A model generated the notes under the pieces. That model was not told the DNA's origin, ran no database searches, and worked only from the letters and a program-made list of their open reading frames with translations. Made by a program: the position numbers and the translations under genes. Below are positions 1 to 7,938 of a DNA stretch of 31,299 nt, one piece after another (the stretch's first letter is position 1; each line of letters begins with the position of its first letter). This DNA is from Nitrospirota bacterium (lineage in GTDB: Bacteria; Nitrospirota; UBA9217), in the NCBI GenBank assembly GCA_023229435.1, contig JALNZF010000029.1, positions 1 to 31,299 of the forward strand, in the 5' to 3' direction.

Positions 1-126
1 TTCAGCGTCGCGCTTATGGTTTACGAGATGAAGAATATCTTCGTCTCAAAGTCCTAACCTGCATGCTCCCTGAAATCTGATTTACTAAAATCGCTCAAAA
101 GTACCCACTCGATAGGGACTTGAGCC
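1..126 (+). mobile_element. Right end of an ISL3-like insertion sequence (partial)
   Basis: The first 80 bases encode the C-terminus of a transposase. They are followed by about 46 bases ending in GGGACTTGAGCC at 115-126, which resembles the right terminal inverted repeat of ISL3-family elements, whose outer ends are commonly GGCTC/GAGCC. The left end lies outside the window, so the target duplication and full element cannot be verified. The coding frame that resumes just after position 126 belongs to a different, truncated gene, which fits an insertion boundary here. The family assignment rests on the short transposase tail and the terminal GAGCC. Confidence 0.55.
3..80 (+). CDS. Transposase C-terminal fragment (ISL3-like), 5' end outside window
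   Basis: The frame starting at base 3 encodes 25 residues, reading QRRAYGLRDEEYLRLKVL and then five more before TGA at 78-80. The pattern R-R-A-Y/F-G-x-R-D-x-x-x-x-R-L-K-x-L is typical of the extreme C-terminus of ISL3 (IS204/IS1001/IS1096/IS1165) DDE transposases. Nothing of the catalytic domain is in the window. The call is by recognition of a short tail and could be wrong at the family level. Confidence 0.5.
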   Translation, partial: QRRAYGLRDEEYLRLKVLTCMLPEI

Positions 127-127
127 T

Positions 128-310
128 AAAAAACATTATAAAGCTGTTGCGATAGTTGATCGCGCTTTGCTCGATGCCGAGTTGTCACGGTCACTCTCAT
201 TGCCTGCACAAACCCAAGGCTTTGAGGTTGTCGTATTAGGAGTAGACAATTTGTATGATATGTACAACACTGTCTATAAACGTGTACCAAATGAGGTGAT
301 TGTTGAATAG
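128..310 (+). pseudogene. C-terminal remnant of a gene cut by the insertion sequence; possible nuclease partner of the downstream helicase
   Basis: An open frame runs from the insertion boundary to TAG at 308-310 and encodes about 60 residues, including VAIVDRALLDAEL and FEVVVLGVDNLYDMYN. It has no start codon of its own with a ribosome site, and an in-frame stop lies at 113-115 inside the element, so it is the 3' end of a disrupted gene. Its last 11 bases overlap the TTG start of the helicase gene, the spacing of a translationally coupled pair. In Hachiman and AbpAB systems a PD-(D/E)xK-type protein (HamA, DUF1837) directly precedes the helicase. I infer such a partner from context only, because the fragment lacks any catalytic motif. 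Confidence 0.5.
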
Positions 311-3251
311 CCTTCTACGCAATTGGATTGCTCAGATGGAGTCATGGGAAGCAGCGTCCGAGTTTGGGATACCAAGCGAAGAATGGGCTAGATATGATGT
401 CATTAAACGCAACGATGATGTATACATTGCATCATTGTCAGGCCTATTTGATTCACTTCGCAATGATAATGCTTTATCTCGTCAGTCAGAGTTGTGGTCC
501 ATAGCTAAAACGCTCCTTGTTTATTCTCGTGGATCTGTTTCCAGCTATTTGTCTGGTGTGCAGCGTGATCTTAATCAGCTATATTCAGCCGCTCTATTTT
601 ACCTTGCTGGTTTTCCTGCGACTGCAACTTTCCTAGCGAAGCCAATACGTAAATATTCGTCAGACGTATTGGAAGAGAAATTCCTTGTTAGTTTCTTTTG
701 CCATGATGTTTCATCAGGCGAGCCACTTTCTCTCCAATTGGCAGCTTATGTTGAAGGTAGTGTCGATAACTTATCCACACTAGGAACCTATCTAACCGAT
801 AGTCTGTCTAAGGGTCTATCAAGCGATCCTCGTCAGTTTATCGCCGCCAAACTCGCTAGCAAATGTATCGATAAATTTGCTAACGATAACATATGGAAAT
901 TACTGCGAGAGAATACTGATGGGTATTCGCATGAGGCGTGGCGAGATTATTTTAGTGCAGGAATCGCCACGCCGATATGGGAGCTATTGCCCTCACAAAT
1001 GACTGCGATTACTCAGGGGCTACTACGTAATATTGATGTAACCTTTAGCTTGCAGATGCCGACAAGTGCGGGAAAGACAGCTCTTTGTGAACTGCTGATA
1101 TATAACGAGGTAAAAGTCCGAGGTCGAGCAGTGCTTTTCCTGGTTCCATTTCGAGCACTTGCTGCTGAAATACATCGTGGCATGTCAAGGCGATTGCATT
1201 CAGCGGGTATTCGCATTGTTGCTACGCATGGCGGGAACATCCCGTCTCATTCAGAATCTGCAAGCGTGGAAGATGCTGATGTGTTGATTATAACTCCCGA
1301 AAAATTCGCAGCTTTAGAACAGGCGATAGAGGGATTGGCCGATCGTTTTTTCAGTATCATCTGTGACGAAGGGCATCTAATTGACGATAGATCAAGAGGC
1401 TTAAGCTATGAGTTGCTCTTGACGAGACTTCGCAATGCAAATGTCCCTGGTCGGCGATTTGTGTTTCTTTCAGCAATTCTTCCGAACGTTGATGAAATCC
1501 ACTCATGGTTAGGTGGCAGCAATCAATCATTAGTAAAGTCTGAATATAAGCCAGTTGACATGGATTATGGTTTCCTCACTAAGACAGCTAGCGGCAGTTA
1601 TCGGTTGGATATGAATCCTACGGAGCCGCAGCCTCGTAACTATATCTTGCATCGCTTCCTGGTTAAAGACGATTTCAAATATATGAATCTTGAAACACAA
1701 AGATACAATCTGTTTCCCGGACGGAATACCTTCTTGTCATTGGCATGTGCTGCATCTCTCAAGGCAAGGCGGACGGGTCCGGTTGCATTATTTACGACAA
1801 CAAGAGGGGAGAATGGAGTGCAAGCACTCGGTGAGAAAATACATGAGATGATAGACAGGCAAATTCGTGCTGCACAGGAGGGACCTACTGATGCACCAAG
1901 CTTGCCTGAACTTCATGATTATTTCTCATTTTTGTTGGGCGCTGAGCACTTACTAACGCGGCTAGTTAAGTTGGGTGTAGCCTATCATCATGGTCGTCTT
2001 CCTCAAGAAATGCGTCGGGCTATAGAGGAAGGTGTGCAAGACGGCACGATACATCTTATTATCTGTACAACGACATTAGCTGAGGGCGTCAATCTTCCGA
2101 TTCGAACTATGGTTGTGCATACAGTAAGAAGATATAATCGTCGTGCACAAGCACAAGTATATATCCAGAGGCGGAGTATTAAAAATATTATCGGTCGGGC
2201 AGGTCGTGCAGGAAAAGAGACGCGCGGTCGCATTATGTTTATAAATAGTTCTGAGCGAGCATATGTAGAGCAGGTTCTTAGAGGTCAGAATTTAGAGCGC
2301 GCTACAGGTATGTTGTTCAAGCTCATTGAAGAACTATATGAATTTTCTATAAGCCACAATCAAGTACTTACAAATGAACTATTCGAGCAACAACAACCAT
2401 GGTTTTTGTCGCTTATTGACAGTATAGATTATTCATTGATTGAACTGATCTCATCCGATGTCTTGGCTAGCGACGTAGACCAACAACTTGCGGAATTACT
2501 AGATAAGACCCTCGCCAGTCACTTTTGCTCAACGGTGGATTTACGTAATATACTTACAACCGTGTTTCGACTACGGGCAGCTCACTTAACGAGCACAGTC
2601 GATCGGATGTTCTGGCCAACACTCAAAAAAAGTGGAACAACTCCGCGCTTTTGGAAGTTTGTCGTGGAACGCGCTCTTCTCCAACACCCGCTTTGGATGG
2701 AGCTGCTGGATCCTCTGGATGATCTCTGGCTTCACGAGGTGATTATACCTTTAATCGAATTTGTTAGTACAGATGTAACCTATGACCAAACAACGTTGCA
2801 AGAATATATTAAAGGATGGATGTCCGGAAAAACTTATTACGAGCTGTCGAGTTCGTGTTCGTGTAGTGTGGATGAAATATTAAATCTCGTTTGTCATGAA
2901 GTCGGATTCGTATTGCAGGATTTAGTAGCAAAGCTTTGCCAATTGGCAATAGAAACTCATGGTATTGATAATCTTTCAGAGGTAGCCAGGAGTTGGTCAT
3001 CATTGCTACAATATGGACTTTCGTCTTTGCAGCAGTTGGACTTATTTGATAAGGGGATTAGCGATCGACTCGGCGCATGGGGAATGTTGAGATACATTGA
3101 AGCGAATCAAATAAATCTTCGTGGTATTGAGCTTATTTCATTATTGCGAAGAAATGGACCACAGTTGAGATTATTCTTAGAGGCTGATGGTCGTGTGCCA
3201 CTGATGAGTATTAAGCGGATCATACGAGAACTGCGCCTAGTATATTCATAG
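300..3251 (+). CDS. Large superfamily 2 (Ski2/HamB-like) DNA/RNA helicase, candidate phage-defence helicase
   Basis: The 983-residue protein has a ~230-residue N-terminal helical region and then a helicase core. Motif I is PTSAGKT at residues 254-260, motif II is DEGH at 356-359, motif III is SAIL near 394, and motif VI is IGRAGRAG at 631-638. About 300 helical residues without a recognisable domain follow. DExH with a GRAGR motif places it in superfamily 2, near Ski2/Hel308 proteins. Large helicases of this layout directly after a small nuclease gene occur in Hachiman (HamB) and AbpAB (AbpB). Start TTG 300 (or TTG 303) is chosen because it overlaps the upstream frame and sits after AGGTG; ATG 336 is the alternative. 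The gene is clearly more AT-rich than the rest of the window, a sign of transfer. The exact defence family is inferred, not proven. Confidence 0.8.
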   Translation: MLNSLLRNWIAQMESWEAASEFGIPSEEWARYDVIKRNDDVYIASLSGLFDSLRNDNALSRQSELWSIAKTLLVYSRGSVSSYLSGVQRDLNQLYSAALFYLAGFPATATFLAKPIRKYSSDVLEEKFLVSFFCHDVSSGEPLSLQLAAYVEGSVDNLSTLGTYLTDSLSKGLSSDPRQFIAAKLASKCIDKFANDNIWKLLRENTDGYSHEAWRDYFSAGIATPIWELLPSQMTAITQGLLRNIDVTFSLQMPTSAGKTALCELLIYNEVKVRGRAVLFLVPFRALAAEIHRGMSRRLHSAGIRIVATHGGNIPSHSESASVEDADVLIITPEKFAALEQAIEGLADRFFSIICDEGHLIDDRSRGLSYELLLTRLRNANVPGRRFVFLSAILPNVDEIHSWLGGSNQSLVKSEYKPVDMDYGFLTKTASGSYRLDMNPTEPQPRNYILHRFLVKDDFKYMNLETQRYNLFPGRNTFLSLACAASLKARRTGPVALFTTTRGENGVQALGEKIHEMIDRQIRAAQEGPTDAPSLPELHDYFSFLLGAEHLLTRLVKLGVAYHHGRLPQEMRRAIEEGVQDGTIHLIICTTTLAEGVNLPIRTMVVHTVRRYNRRAQAQVYIQRRSIKNIIGRAGRAGKETRGRIMFINSSERAYVEQVLRGQNLERATGMLFKLIEELYEFSISHNQVLTNELFEQQQPWFLSLIDSIDYSLIELISSDVLASDVDQQLAELLDKTLASHFCSTVDLRNILTTVFRLRAAHLTSTVDRMFWPTLKKSGTTPRFWKFVVERALLQHPLWMELLDPLDDLWLHEVIIPLIEFVSTDVTYDQTTLQEYIKGWMSGKTYYELSSSCSCSVDEILNLVCHEVGFVLQDLVAKLCQLAIETHGIDNLSEVARSWSSLLQYGLSSLQQLDLFDKGISDRLGAWGMLRYIEANQINLRGIELISLLRRNGPQLRLFLEADGRVPLMSIKRIIRELRLVYS

Positions 3252-3307
3252 CCGCTTGTGTAATTTGATGTGTCATTAGATATTATTCCAGAGGAGGAGC
3301 TGATACT

Positions 3308-5005
3308 ATGGCTAAGGCAGAAGCATCGGTTGAAGAACTGGTAGGAATGATTGAGCGTGGGGACCTTCGCCTGCCGGAGATGCAGCGCCGTTATGTCTGG
3401 CGTTCGACGCGGGTGCGCGACCTTCTGGATTCTCTGTATCGCGGGTATCCGTCAGGCGCGATACTTCTCTGGGAAACGGACGAGATAGTGCCGTTGCAGG
3501 AGTTTGCCATTACCCAGCAAGCGAATCCTTACCAGAGTACGCGGCTTTTGCTCGATGGTCAGCAGCGTCTTACCTCACTTTCCGCTGTTATCCAGGGCAA
3601 GCCGGTATCTGTTCGGGGACGGCAGCGGCCGATCGAACTTCTCTTCAATCTAGAGCATCCAGAAGAACTGACTGTCGTTACCGAGGTCAACGAAAACGAC
3701 GATGATGACGATGACCTGGTTGAAGACGAGGCGGATTCCAGTGAGGACGAACTTCAGAAGCGATTCGATAAAATGACCTTCGTGGTGACTACACGGAAGC
3801 TTGAACAGCTACCGCACTGGGTGAAGGTCACCGAGGTCTTTAATACGGACGAAGATGCCCCGTTCCTTGAGAGGGCAGGCATTGAAAAGGTCAATGATCC
3901 ACGCTATAAGAAATACAGTCAACGCCTTGGTCGTCTGCGGGGTATCCGGAAGTACATGTATCGTATGGATGTTCTGGAGCGCAAGCTGTCGTATGACGAG
4001 GTGACGGAGATTTTTGTGCGAGTGAACTCACTCGGGGCGAAGCTCAGAAGCTCCGACCTTGCCCTGGCGCAGATCACCGCCAAGTGGCGTAACTCGCTCA
4101 AGACCTTTCAGGCTTTCCAAAAACAGTGCAAAGAGACCGGCTTTGATCTTGATCTTGGATTGTATCTCAGAAACCTGATCGCTTTTGCCACTGGACAGTC
4201 GCGCTTTCGTACGGTCACCAGCCTCTCGCTGGAGACCCTGCAATCCGCCTGGAAAGAGAGTTGCCGGGGCATGGAATTCGCTCTCAATTTTATGAAGAGC
4301 AACGTAGGCATCGACAGCCCGGCGCTTCTTTCGTCGCCATTCATCTTTACGAGCCTTGCCTATCACGCTCATAAGAGGGACTACCAAATCTCCCCCGAAG
4401 AATCCGACCGGTTGCGTCATTGGGTGCTTGTCGCAAATGCCAAGGGCCGGTACTCCCGCGGTTCCAGCGAATCGCTGCTAGATCAGGATCTGACGACAGT
4501 AAAACAAGGCGGGGGTGCGCAGGAGTTGATCGATAGGCTGCGGTTACAGGTTGGCCGGCTGGATATTTCTCCGCAGGAGCTTGAGGGACGCAATCAGCGA
4601 AGCGCAGTATTTAAAACAATGTTCATGGCTTTCCGGGACGATGGTGCGAAAGATTGGCGTTCCAACCTTGCTATCGCGCTTGATCACTCAGGCTCGCATC
4701 ACCAACTACAGTTTCATCACATATTTCCTAAGGCGGTTTTGAAGGCCACCTATAAGGACCGAGAGGCGGACGATATCGCCAATCTGTGTTTTATCTCCGG
4801 AAAAACTAACCGGCAGATCAGCGACAAGACACCAGCGCAGTATTTTCCTGATCTTGTACGAAATGCAGGCGAGAATGCTTTCAATGCACAGCAGATTCCT
4901 ATGGACAATGCGCTCCTCAAGGTCGACAGTTACAAGGCATTTCTTGAGAAGCGCAGAGATCTGATTAGCCAGAGACTCAATACATTTCTCGGGACGCAAG
5001 TATAG
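3308..5005 (+). CDS. DUF262/DUF1524 GmrSD-type HNH endonuclease (type IV restriction-like)
   Basis: The 565-residue protein begins with a DUF262 (ParB/sulfiredoxin-like) domain: LPEMQRRYVW near residue 24 and the signature DGQQRLTSL from residue 83. An acidic stretch of Asp/Glu (about 127-150) follows. The C-terminal DUF1524 HNH domain carries HHIFPK at 470-475 and a downstream N...N pair in NLCFISGKTN. This is the domain order of fused GmrSD enzymes, which use nucleotide binding in DUF262 to control cleavage of modified phage DNA, and of SspE-like proteins. Family knowledge therefore suggests restriction of modified or unmarked DNA; the target cannot be read from sequence. The start is well supported by GAGGAGG upstream of ATG. 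It lies 56 bases after the helicase in the same direction, but its G+C content is visibly higher, so the two may have been acquired separately. Confidence 0.88.
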   Translation: MAKAEASVEELVGMIERGDLRLPEMQRRYVWRSTRVRDLLDSLYRGYPSGAILLWETDEIVPLQEFAITQQANPYQSTRLLLDGQQRLTSLSAVIQGKPVSVRGRQRPIELLFNLEHPEELTVVTEVNENDDDDDDLVEDEADSSEDELQKRFDKMTFVVTTRKLEQLPHWVKVTEVFNTDEDAPFLERAGIEKVNDPRYKKYSQRLGRLRGIRKYMYRMDVLERKLSYDEVTEIFVRVNSLGAKLRSSDLALAQITAKWRNSLKTFQAFQKQCKETGFDLDLGLYLRNLIAFATGQSRFRTVTSLSLETLQSAWKESCRGMEFALNFMKSNVGIDSPALLSSPFIFTSLAYHAHKRDYQISPEESDRLRHWVLVANAKGRYSRGSSESLLDQDLTTVKQGGGAQELIDRLRLQVGRLDISPQELEGRNQRSAVFKTMFMAFRDDGAKDWRSNLAIALDHSGSHHQLQFHHIFPKAVLKATYKDREADDIANLCFISGKTNRQISDKTPAQYFPDLVRNAGENAFNAQQIPMDNALLKVDSYKAFLEKRRDLISQRLNTFLGTQV

Positions 5006-5331
5006 GCGTCATTAGAATCAGGTCTTGCGACTTGACAATTCACCGTAAGGAGCAGTCGGGGCAGATCTTCGGACTTCTTTTATCTTCACATCATCTGCTC
5101 TGCAATCAGCAATCTTGTGCGAGGGAAGGGGTAACACCAAAATAAAAGACCTGATTCGATGGCTCTCCGCCAGATTCTAACAGTGCACACGAAGGAAATT
5201 AGAGAGATAAAGAGGTTTTGAGGAAATAAATGCGAACTATCGACAAGTTGGTTATCAGAACACATTTAAGCCGCTGTATGCGTGCGTATCGAAGAAAGTC
5301 ATGACCCTGAGGGCATGTTGATGGGGGTGTT
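5006..5331 (+). other. Gene-poor gap within the accessory segment
   Basis: About 326 bases lack a convincing gene. The gap holds a perfect 12-bp inverted repeat (listed separately) and a 24-codon frame at 5230-5304 preceded by GAGGAAATAA, which is too short to call. No insertion sequence ends, tRNA or clear terminator were recognised. Confidence 0.5.
5015..5157. repeat. 12-bp inverted repeat enclosing 119 bp
   Basis: GAATCAGGTCTT at 5015-5026 is exactly repeated in inverse orientation as AAGACCTGATTC at 5146-5157. The enclosed sequence has no coding potential. It could be a decayed miniature element, or chance. Confidence 0.4.
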
Positions 5332-5898
5332 ATGACAACATATGAGGTAGAATTGAAAATCAGAGAGTGGCTAAAACGTCTTTCAAACCGTTTGGGAAAT
5401 GCAAAAAGGGTTCTTAGCGTTTATTTTCTTTTGTTGCTTATAGCGTTTACTTATCTCCCTTGGTCAATGCAAGTCGATAATGGTACTATATCCGGCAAAG
5501 TGTTTATTAAGTATTCGTTTATATGGCAGGAAAATAGCCCATTGAAAATTGATTTCGACCGGCTAATTATCGAAATTTGCATCTTAACAACGTTATTGGT
5601 TTTATTTCTGACGTCTTTTGGAAAAAAAGAAATAAGTTTGAGGAAACCGCAGGAAAGTGATATAGGCTCCCAAGTATCGCTCAAAAACCTCTCGCTCACC
5701 GACATAAGCATTCTTTCAAAAGAATCCCCAGAAAAATTGAAAGAACTTTACGAACTTCAAGATAAATACAAGAAAATTGAAAAATATGCGGAGCAGATAG
5801 GGAAGGACGTTAATACTTATTTGATAGAGAAGGGCATTAGCGAAGAGGCAATAGAGGCGTATTGGCGCATCATGAAAGTTCCAAGATTGAAGCAATAA
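5332..5898 (+). CDS. Two-TM protein with C-terminal coiled coil, function unknown
   Basis: The 188-residue protein is not recognised. It has a basic N-terminus, a first hydrophobic helix around residues 26-48 (VYFLLLLIAFTYLPW), a ~35-residue loop, a second helix around 74-96 (ICILTTLLVLFLTSF), and then a charged C-terminal half. That half is rich in Glu/Lys with coiled-coil character (KELYELQDKYKKIEKYAEQI), so most of the protein is probably cytoplasmic. The start ATG follows GGGGGTG. The gene is AT-rich like the helicase and sits alone among defence-type genes, so it may be an accessory or effector membrane protein; that is context inference only. No catalytic motif was seen. Confidence 0.7.
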   Translation: MTTYEVELKIREWLKRLSNRLGNAKRVLSVYFLLLLIAFTYLPWSMQVDNGTISGKVFIKYSFIWQENSPLKIDFDRLIIEICILTTLLVLFLTSFGKKEISLRKPQESDIGSQVSLKNLSLTDISILSKESPEKLKELYELQDKYKKIEKYAEQIGKDVNTYLIEKGISEEAIEAYWRIMKVPRLKQ

Positions 5899-6133
5899 AG
5901 AGGTTAATGGGTCACTTAGAGCATAAAAGGGTCAACTCTTCGATGATGACAAGCAATCATGCCGGAGTAAGTAAATGTCACGGTTGAAGATTTGATAATC
6001 TTTAAATCGGCCACTTAGGGAATCCCCAAGGTTCGTGAAGGAGAACACAACTCGTCAGGCTCACTATCAAAGTTATAATATTTCCTTGGCGTTCCTCGCG
6101 TCCTCGCGGTAAAAATACCCTGCAAAAAAAGTC

Positions 6134-6188
6134 TTGTGCTTTTCCACCACAAGTGGCATAATAGTAGCATGAAGGTGGTGGAAAAAGA
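6134..6188 (+). promoter_or_regulatory. Promoter with an 11-bp inverted repeat (candidate operator) at the small-protein/NTase pair
   Basis: TTGTGC at 6134-6139 and CATAAT at 6157-6162 are spaced by 17 bases. Overlapping this promoter, TTTTCCACCAC at 6140-6150 is the perfect inverse of GTGGTGGAAAA at 6175-6185. The right arm lies inside the first codons of the gene, and the predicted transcription start falls almost on ATG 6169. This implies a leaderless message and a repressor site covering promoter and start. It is a prediction from sequence only. Confidence 0.45.
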
Positions 6189-6504
6189 AAAGGTCATAAG
6201 CGGTATGCTCCGGGACGAATTCAAGCGGTGCCGGGAAATGCTCGCCGGCCTGCAGAATTCCCTGAAAGGGCTGCCCAAAGGCGTTCTGAGTCAGCGAAAG
6301 AAGCGCTACAAGGAGAAAGCCTATTCTTATTACTCATTAAAATACCGCGATGGGGAGAAGGTCGTTAATAAGCATATTTCCTACGATGACGCCGCGGCTT
6401 TGCTGAAAAAACTGGAGCAAAGAAATAAAATCGAAAAGGAAGCTCAGGCGTACAAGAAAAAAATAGAATACTTATCGAAAATGCTGAAAGCCGGCAAGGG
6501 ATGA
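6169..6504 (+). CDS. Small basic protein paired with a nucleotidyltransferase, function unknown
   Basis: The 111-residue protein is highly charged and mostly helical. A central part reads KAYSYYSLKYRDGEKVVNKH, and a Lys/Glu-rich helix follows (LLKKLEQRNKIEKEA). The YYSLKYRDGEKVVNKHI pattern resembles small DUF6788-like proteins that accompany nucleotidyltransferase genes. I am not certain of the family. ATG 6169 is chosen because an earlier in-frame TTG at 6136 would lie in the -35 box. The stop overlaps the ATG of the next gene (ATGA), so the two form a coupled pair, an arrangement common in toxin-antitoxin-like and AbiE-like modules. The 11-bp inverted repeat over the promoter could allow autoregulation. 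Confidence 0.65.
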   Translation: MKVVEKEKVISGMLRDEFKRCREMLAGLQNSLKGLPKGVLSQRKKRYKEKAYSYYSLKYRDGEKVVNKHISYDDAAALLKKLEQRNKIEKEAQAYKKKIEYLSKMLKAGKG

Positions 6505-7193
6505 ATAAGATTCTTCTAACGATCCCGAATAAGCATATTTTCCCATCCTAGGTCCAGGAGCTTATTCAGGCGCTCGACCATGCGGGTTTTTTTGAAGAGT
6601 CAATGCTGATTGGGAGCTGGGTCATGCCCCTGTATCAGGTGGCGTTCGGTATACCCTATACGCTTCGCACGCTGGACATCGATTTTGCAGTCAAGTTCGC
6701 GGCATCGGATAGGGGCAAAGAGACCGATCTTGAGATGATCATGACGGGTTTGGGATATATTCCCGTGATGATGCAGTCAGGCCTTTGCAAGTATACCCGT
6801 CAAAATTTCAGCATAGAATTCGTTGTCCACAGAAAAGGCGGAAGCGATGATGAAGTCGTGGCAATTAGAAAATGGAACATTACCGCTGTTCCGCTTCCGT
6901 TCATCAATATTCTTCTCGATTTTCCTTTTATCGCAGATTTCGGTAATTTCCGTCTGAAGGCTCCGATTCCGGAAGCATACTTCGTTCAGAAAATGCTGAT
7001 TGCCCAGAGACGTCCGGGCGAAAGCAAGAGGGACAAAGACCTTGAGCAATGTTCCATCATTTCCGGCCGTGTCGATCCTAAACGGTTGATTGCAGTTGTC
7101 GGGTCTTTAAAGCTCAGTGTGAAGAGCAGTAAGGTGCTACTCACTTCCTGCGAGGCAATTGATTTTCCACCACAGAGGCTGGGATTACGGTAG
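6501..7193 (+). pseudogene. Nucleotidyltransferase-fold protein interrupted by an amber codon at codon 17
   Basis: Translation from ATG 6501 gives 16 residues, then TAG at 6549-6551, then the same frame stays open for 213 codons. The reading continues sensibly across the stop (VQELIQALDHAGFFEES). Downstream, GSW near residue 38 and RTLDIDF about 15 residues later match the GSx...DxD pattern of polymerase-beta-type nucleotidyltransferases, as in AbiEii/MNT-like proteins. If translation restarts at ATG 6603 the protein would lose the helix before the GS motif. It is therefore either a recent pseudogene (one change, for example CAG to TAG), a suppressed or recoded gene, or an N-terminally shortened active protein. 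Coupled to the upstream small gene by ATGA. Confidence 0.65.
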
Positions 7194-7239
7194 AATTGTG
7201 GGGGAAAAAGATAGAGACTTGGGGTCTTAGCCGCTTACC

Positions 7240-7374
7240 ATGAAGTTATTCTATTCAGTTCAAAGATCTACCAAGCGCCGCAAGTTGACCATCATCGTCG
7301 AGAGTGATCGTAGCGTAATTGTACATGCAACGGAAGCAGTATCCGATGATAAAATCCGGAAGGCGGTTGGGTAA
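7240..7374 (+). pseudogene. N-terminal remnant of a YgjP-type (DUF45) metal-dependent hydrolase
   Basis: A 44-codon frame starts MKLFYSVQRSTKRRKLTIIV and continues through RSVIVHA and a Ser-Asp-Asp-Lys-Ile-Arg-Lys run before TAA. This closely follows the N-terminus of YgjP/M48-like metalloproteases, in which R-S-x-R-R-K-T-L-S-I precedes a D-G-x-V-x-V-R-A-P segment and then a helix. Known members are about 230 residues and have a downstream HExxH site, which is absent here, so this is a truncated remnant. It marks the edge between the accessory segment and the conserved region. Confidence 0.55.
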
Positions 7375-7410
7375 CATTTATTGTGAGTCAATTCGTTCCT
7401 TCATTGTTTC

Positions 7411-7439
7411 TTGACAAATAATACCTGCCAACCTATAAT
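7411..7439 (+). promoter_or_regulatory. Consensus sigma-70 promoter
   Basis: TTGACA at 7411-7416 and TATAAT at 7434-7439 are separated by exactly 17 bases, a perfect match to the housekeeping consensus. It drives the cyclic-nucleotide-binding protein and the overlapping Ppx/GppA gene. It also shows that the frame open from TTG 7411 cannot be the start of the protein. Confidence 0.8.
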
Positions 7440-7476
7440 GTTTCCATCCGGCTCAGTACACTCTATTGATACACCC

Positions 7477-7938
7477 ATGGTCATCATGAACAACCTCGAA
7501 CTCTTACTCAGTACGATGCTCTTCAGGGGCGGCAGTAAAGACAGGATAGAGCATATTCTGGAGCTGTTTCAGGAGCGCAATCTGAATGAGAATGCCACTA
7601 TTTTTGCACAGAACATGCCGGCCGAGGCGCTTTACATCGTAAAGAGCGGAAGGGTCAGGATCTCCATGATGGCGGGAGAGGGAGAGGAGATGGGGCTCTT
7701 GCTTCTCGGGCCGGGCGAGTTCTTTGGCGAGCTTGCGCTGATCCAGGAAACGAACCGTCTCGTGACGGCGCGGGCGGAGACGGACGTTGAACTCCTGCTC
7801 TTAACGAGAAAGGATTTTCAAACTTTGATCGAGCTGGAACCCCGGATTGCCGCCAAGGCCCTCGTGGTCATTACCAAACTGCTCGCCATGCGCATTCGTT
7901 CATACCACGAAAGGCTCAAGCAACTGATCGTGATATGA
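7477..7938 (+). CDS. Stand-alone cyclic-nucleotide-binding domain protein (Crp/Fnr-like, no DNA-binding domain)
   Basis: The ~153-residue protein is a single cNMP-binding beta-roll. It has the Gly hinge of ALYIVKSGRVRI, the phosphate-binding cassette FGELALIQETNRL, and a final long helix (KALVVITKLLAMRIRSYHERL). The helix-turn-helix of CRP/FNR is missing, so it should act by protein contact and not by binding DNA. The cassette keeps Gly-Glu and an Arg, but the Ser/Thr after Arg is Leu, so the ligand is uncertain. Start: ATG 7477 or ATG 7486, both downstream of the consensus promoter; neither has a strong Shine-Dalgarno. The stop overlaps the next gene by ATGA, suggesting a shared function with the phosphatase. 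Confidence 0.8.
   Translation: MVIMNNLELLLSTMLFRGGSKDRIEHILELFQERNLNENATIFAQNMPAEALYIVKSGRVRISMMAGEGEEMGLLLLGPGEFFGELALIQETNRLVTARAETDVELLLLTRKDFQTLIELEPRIAAKALVVITKLLAMRIRSYHERLKQLIVI

Noticed and set aside
5230..5304. 24-codon frame preceded by GAGGAAATAA
   Set aside because: Too short and without any recognisable feature; a ribosome-like string alone is not enough to call a gene.
7411..7476. Extended N-terminus of the cNMP-binding protein from TTG 7411
   Set aside because: The TTG is the first part of a perfect -35 box and the frame crosses the -10 box, so it cannot be translated from that promoter.
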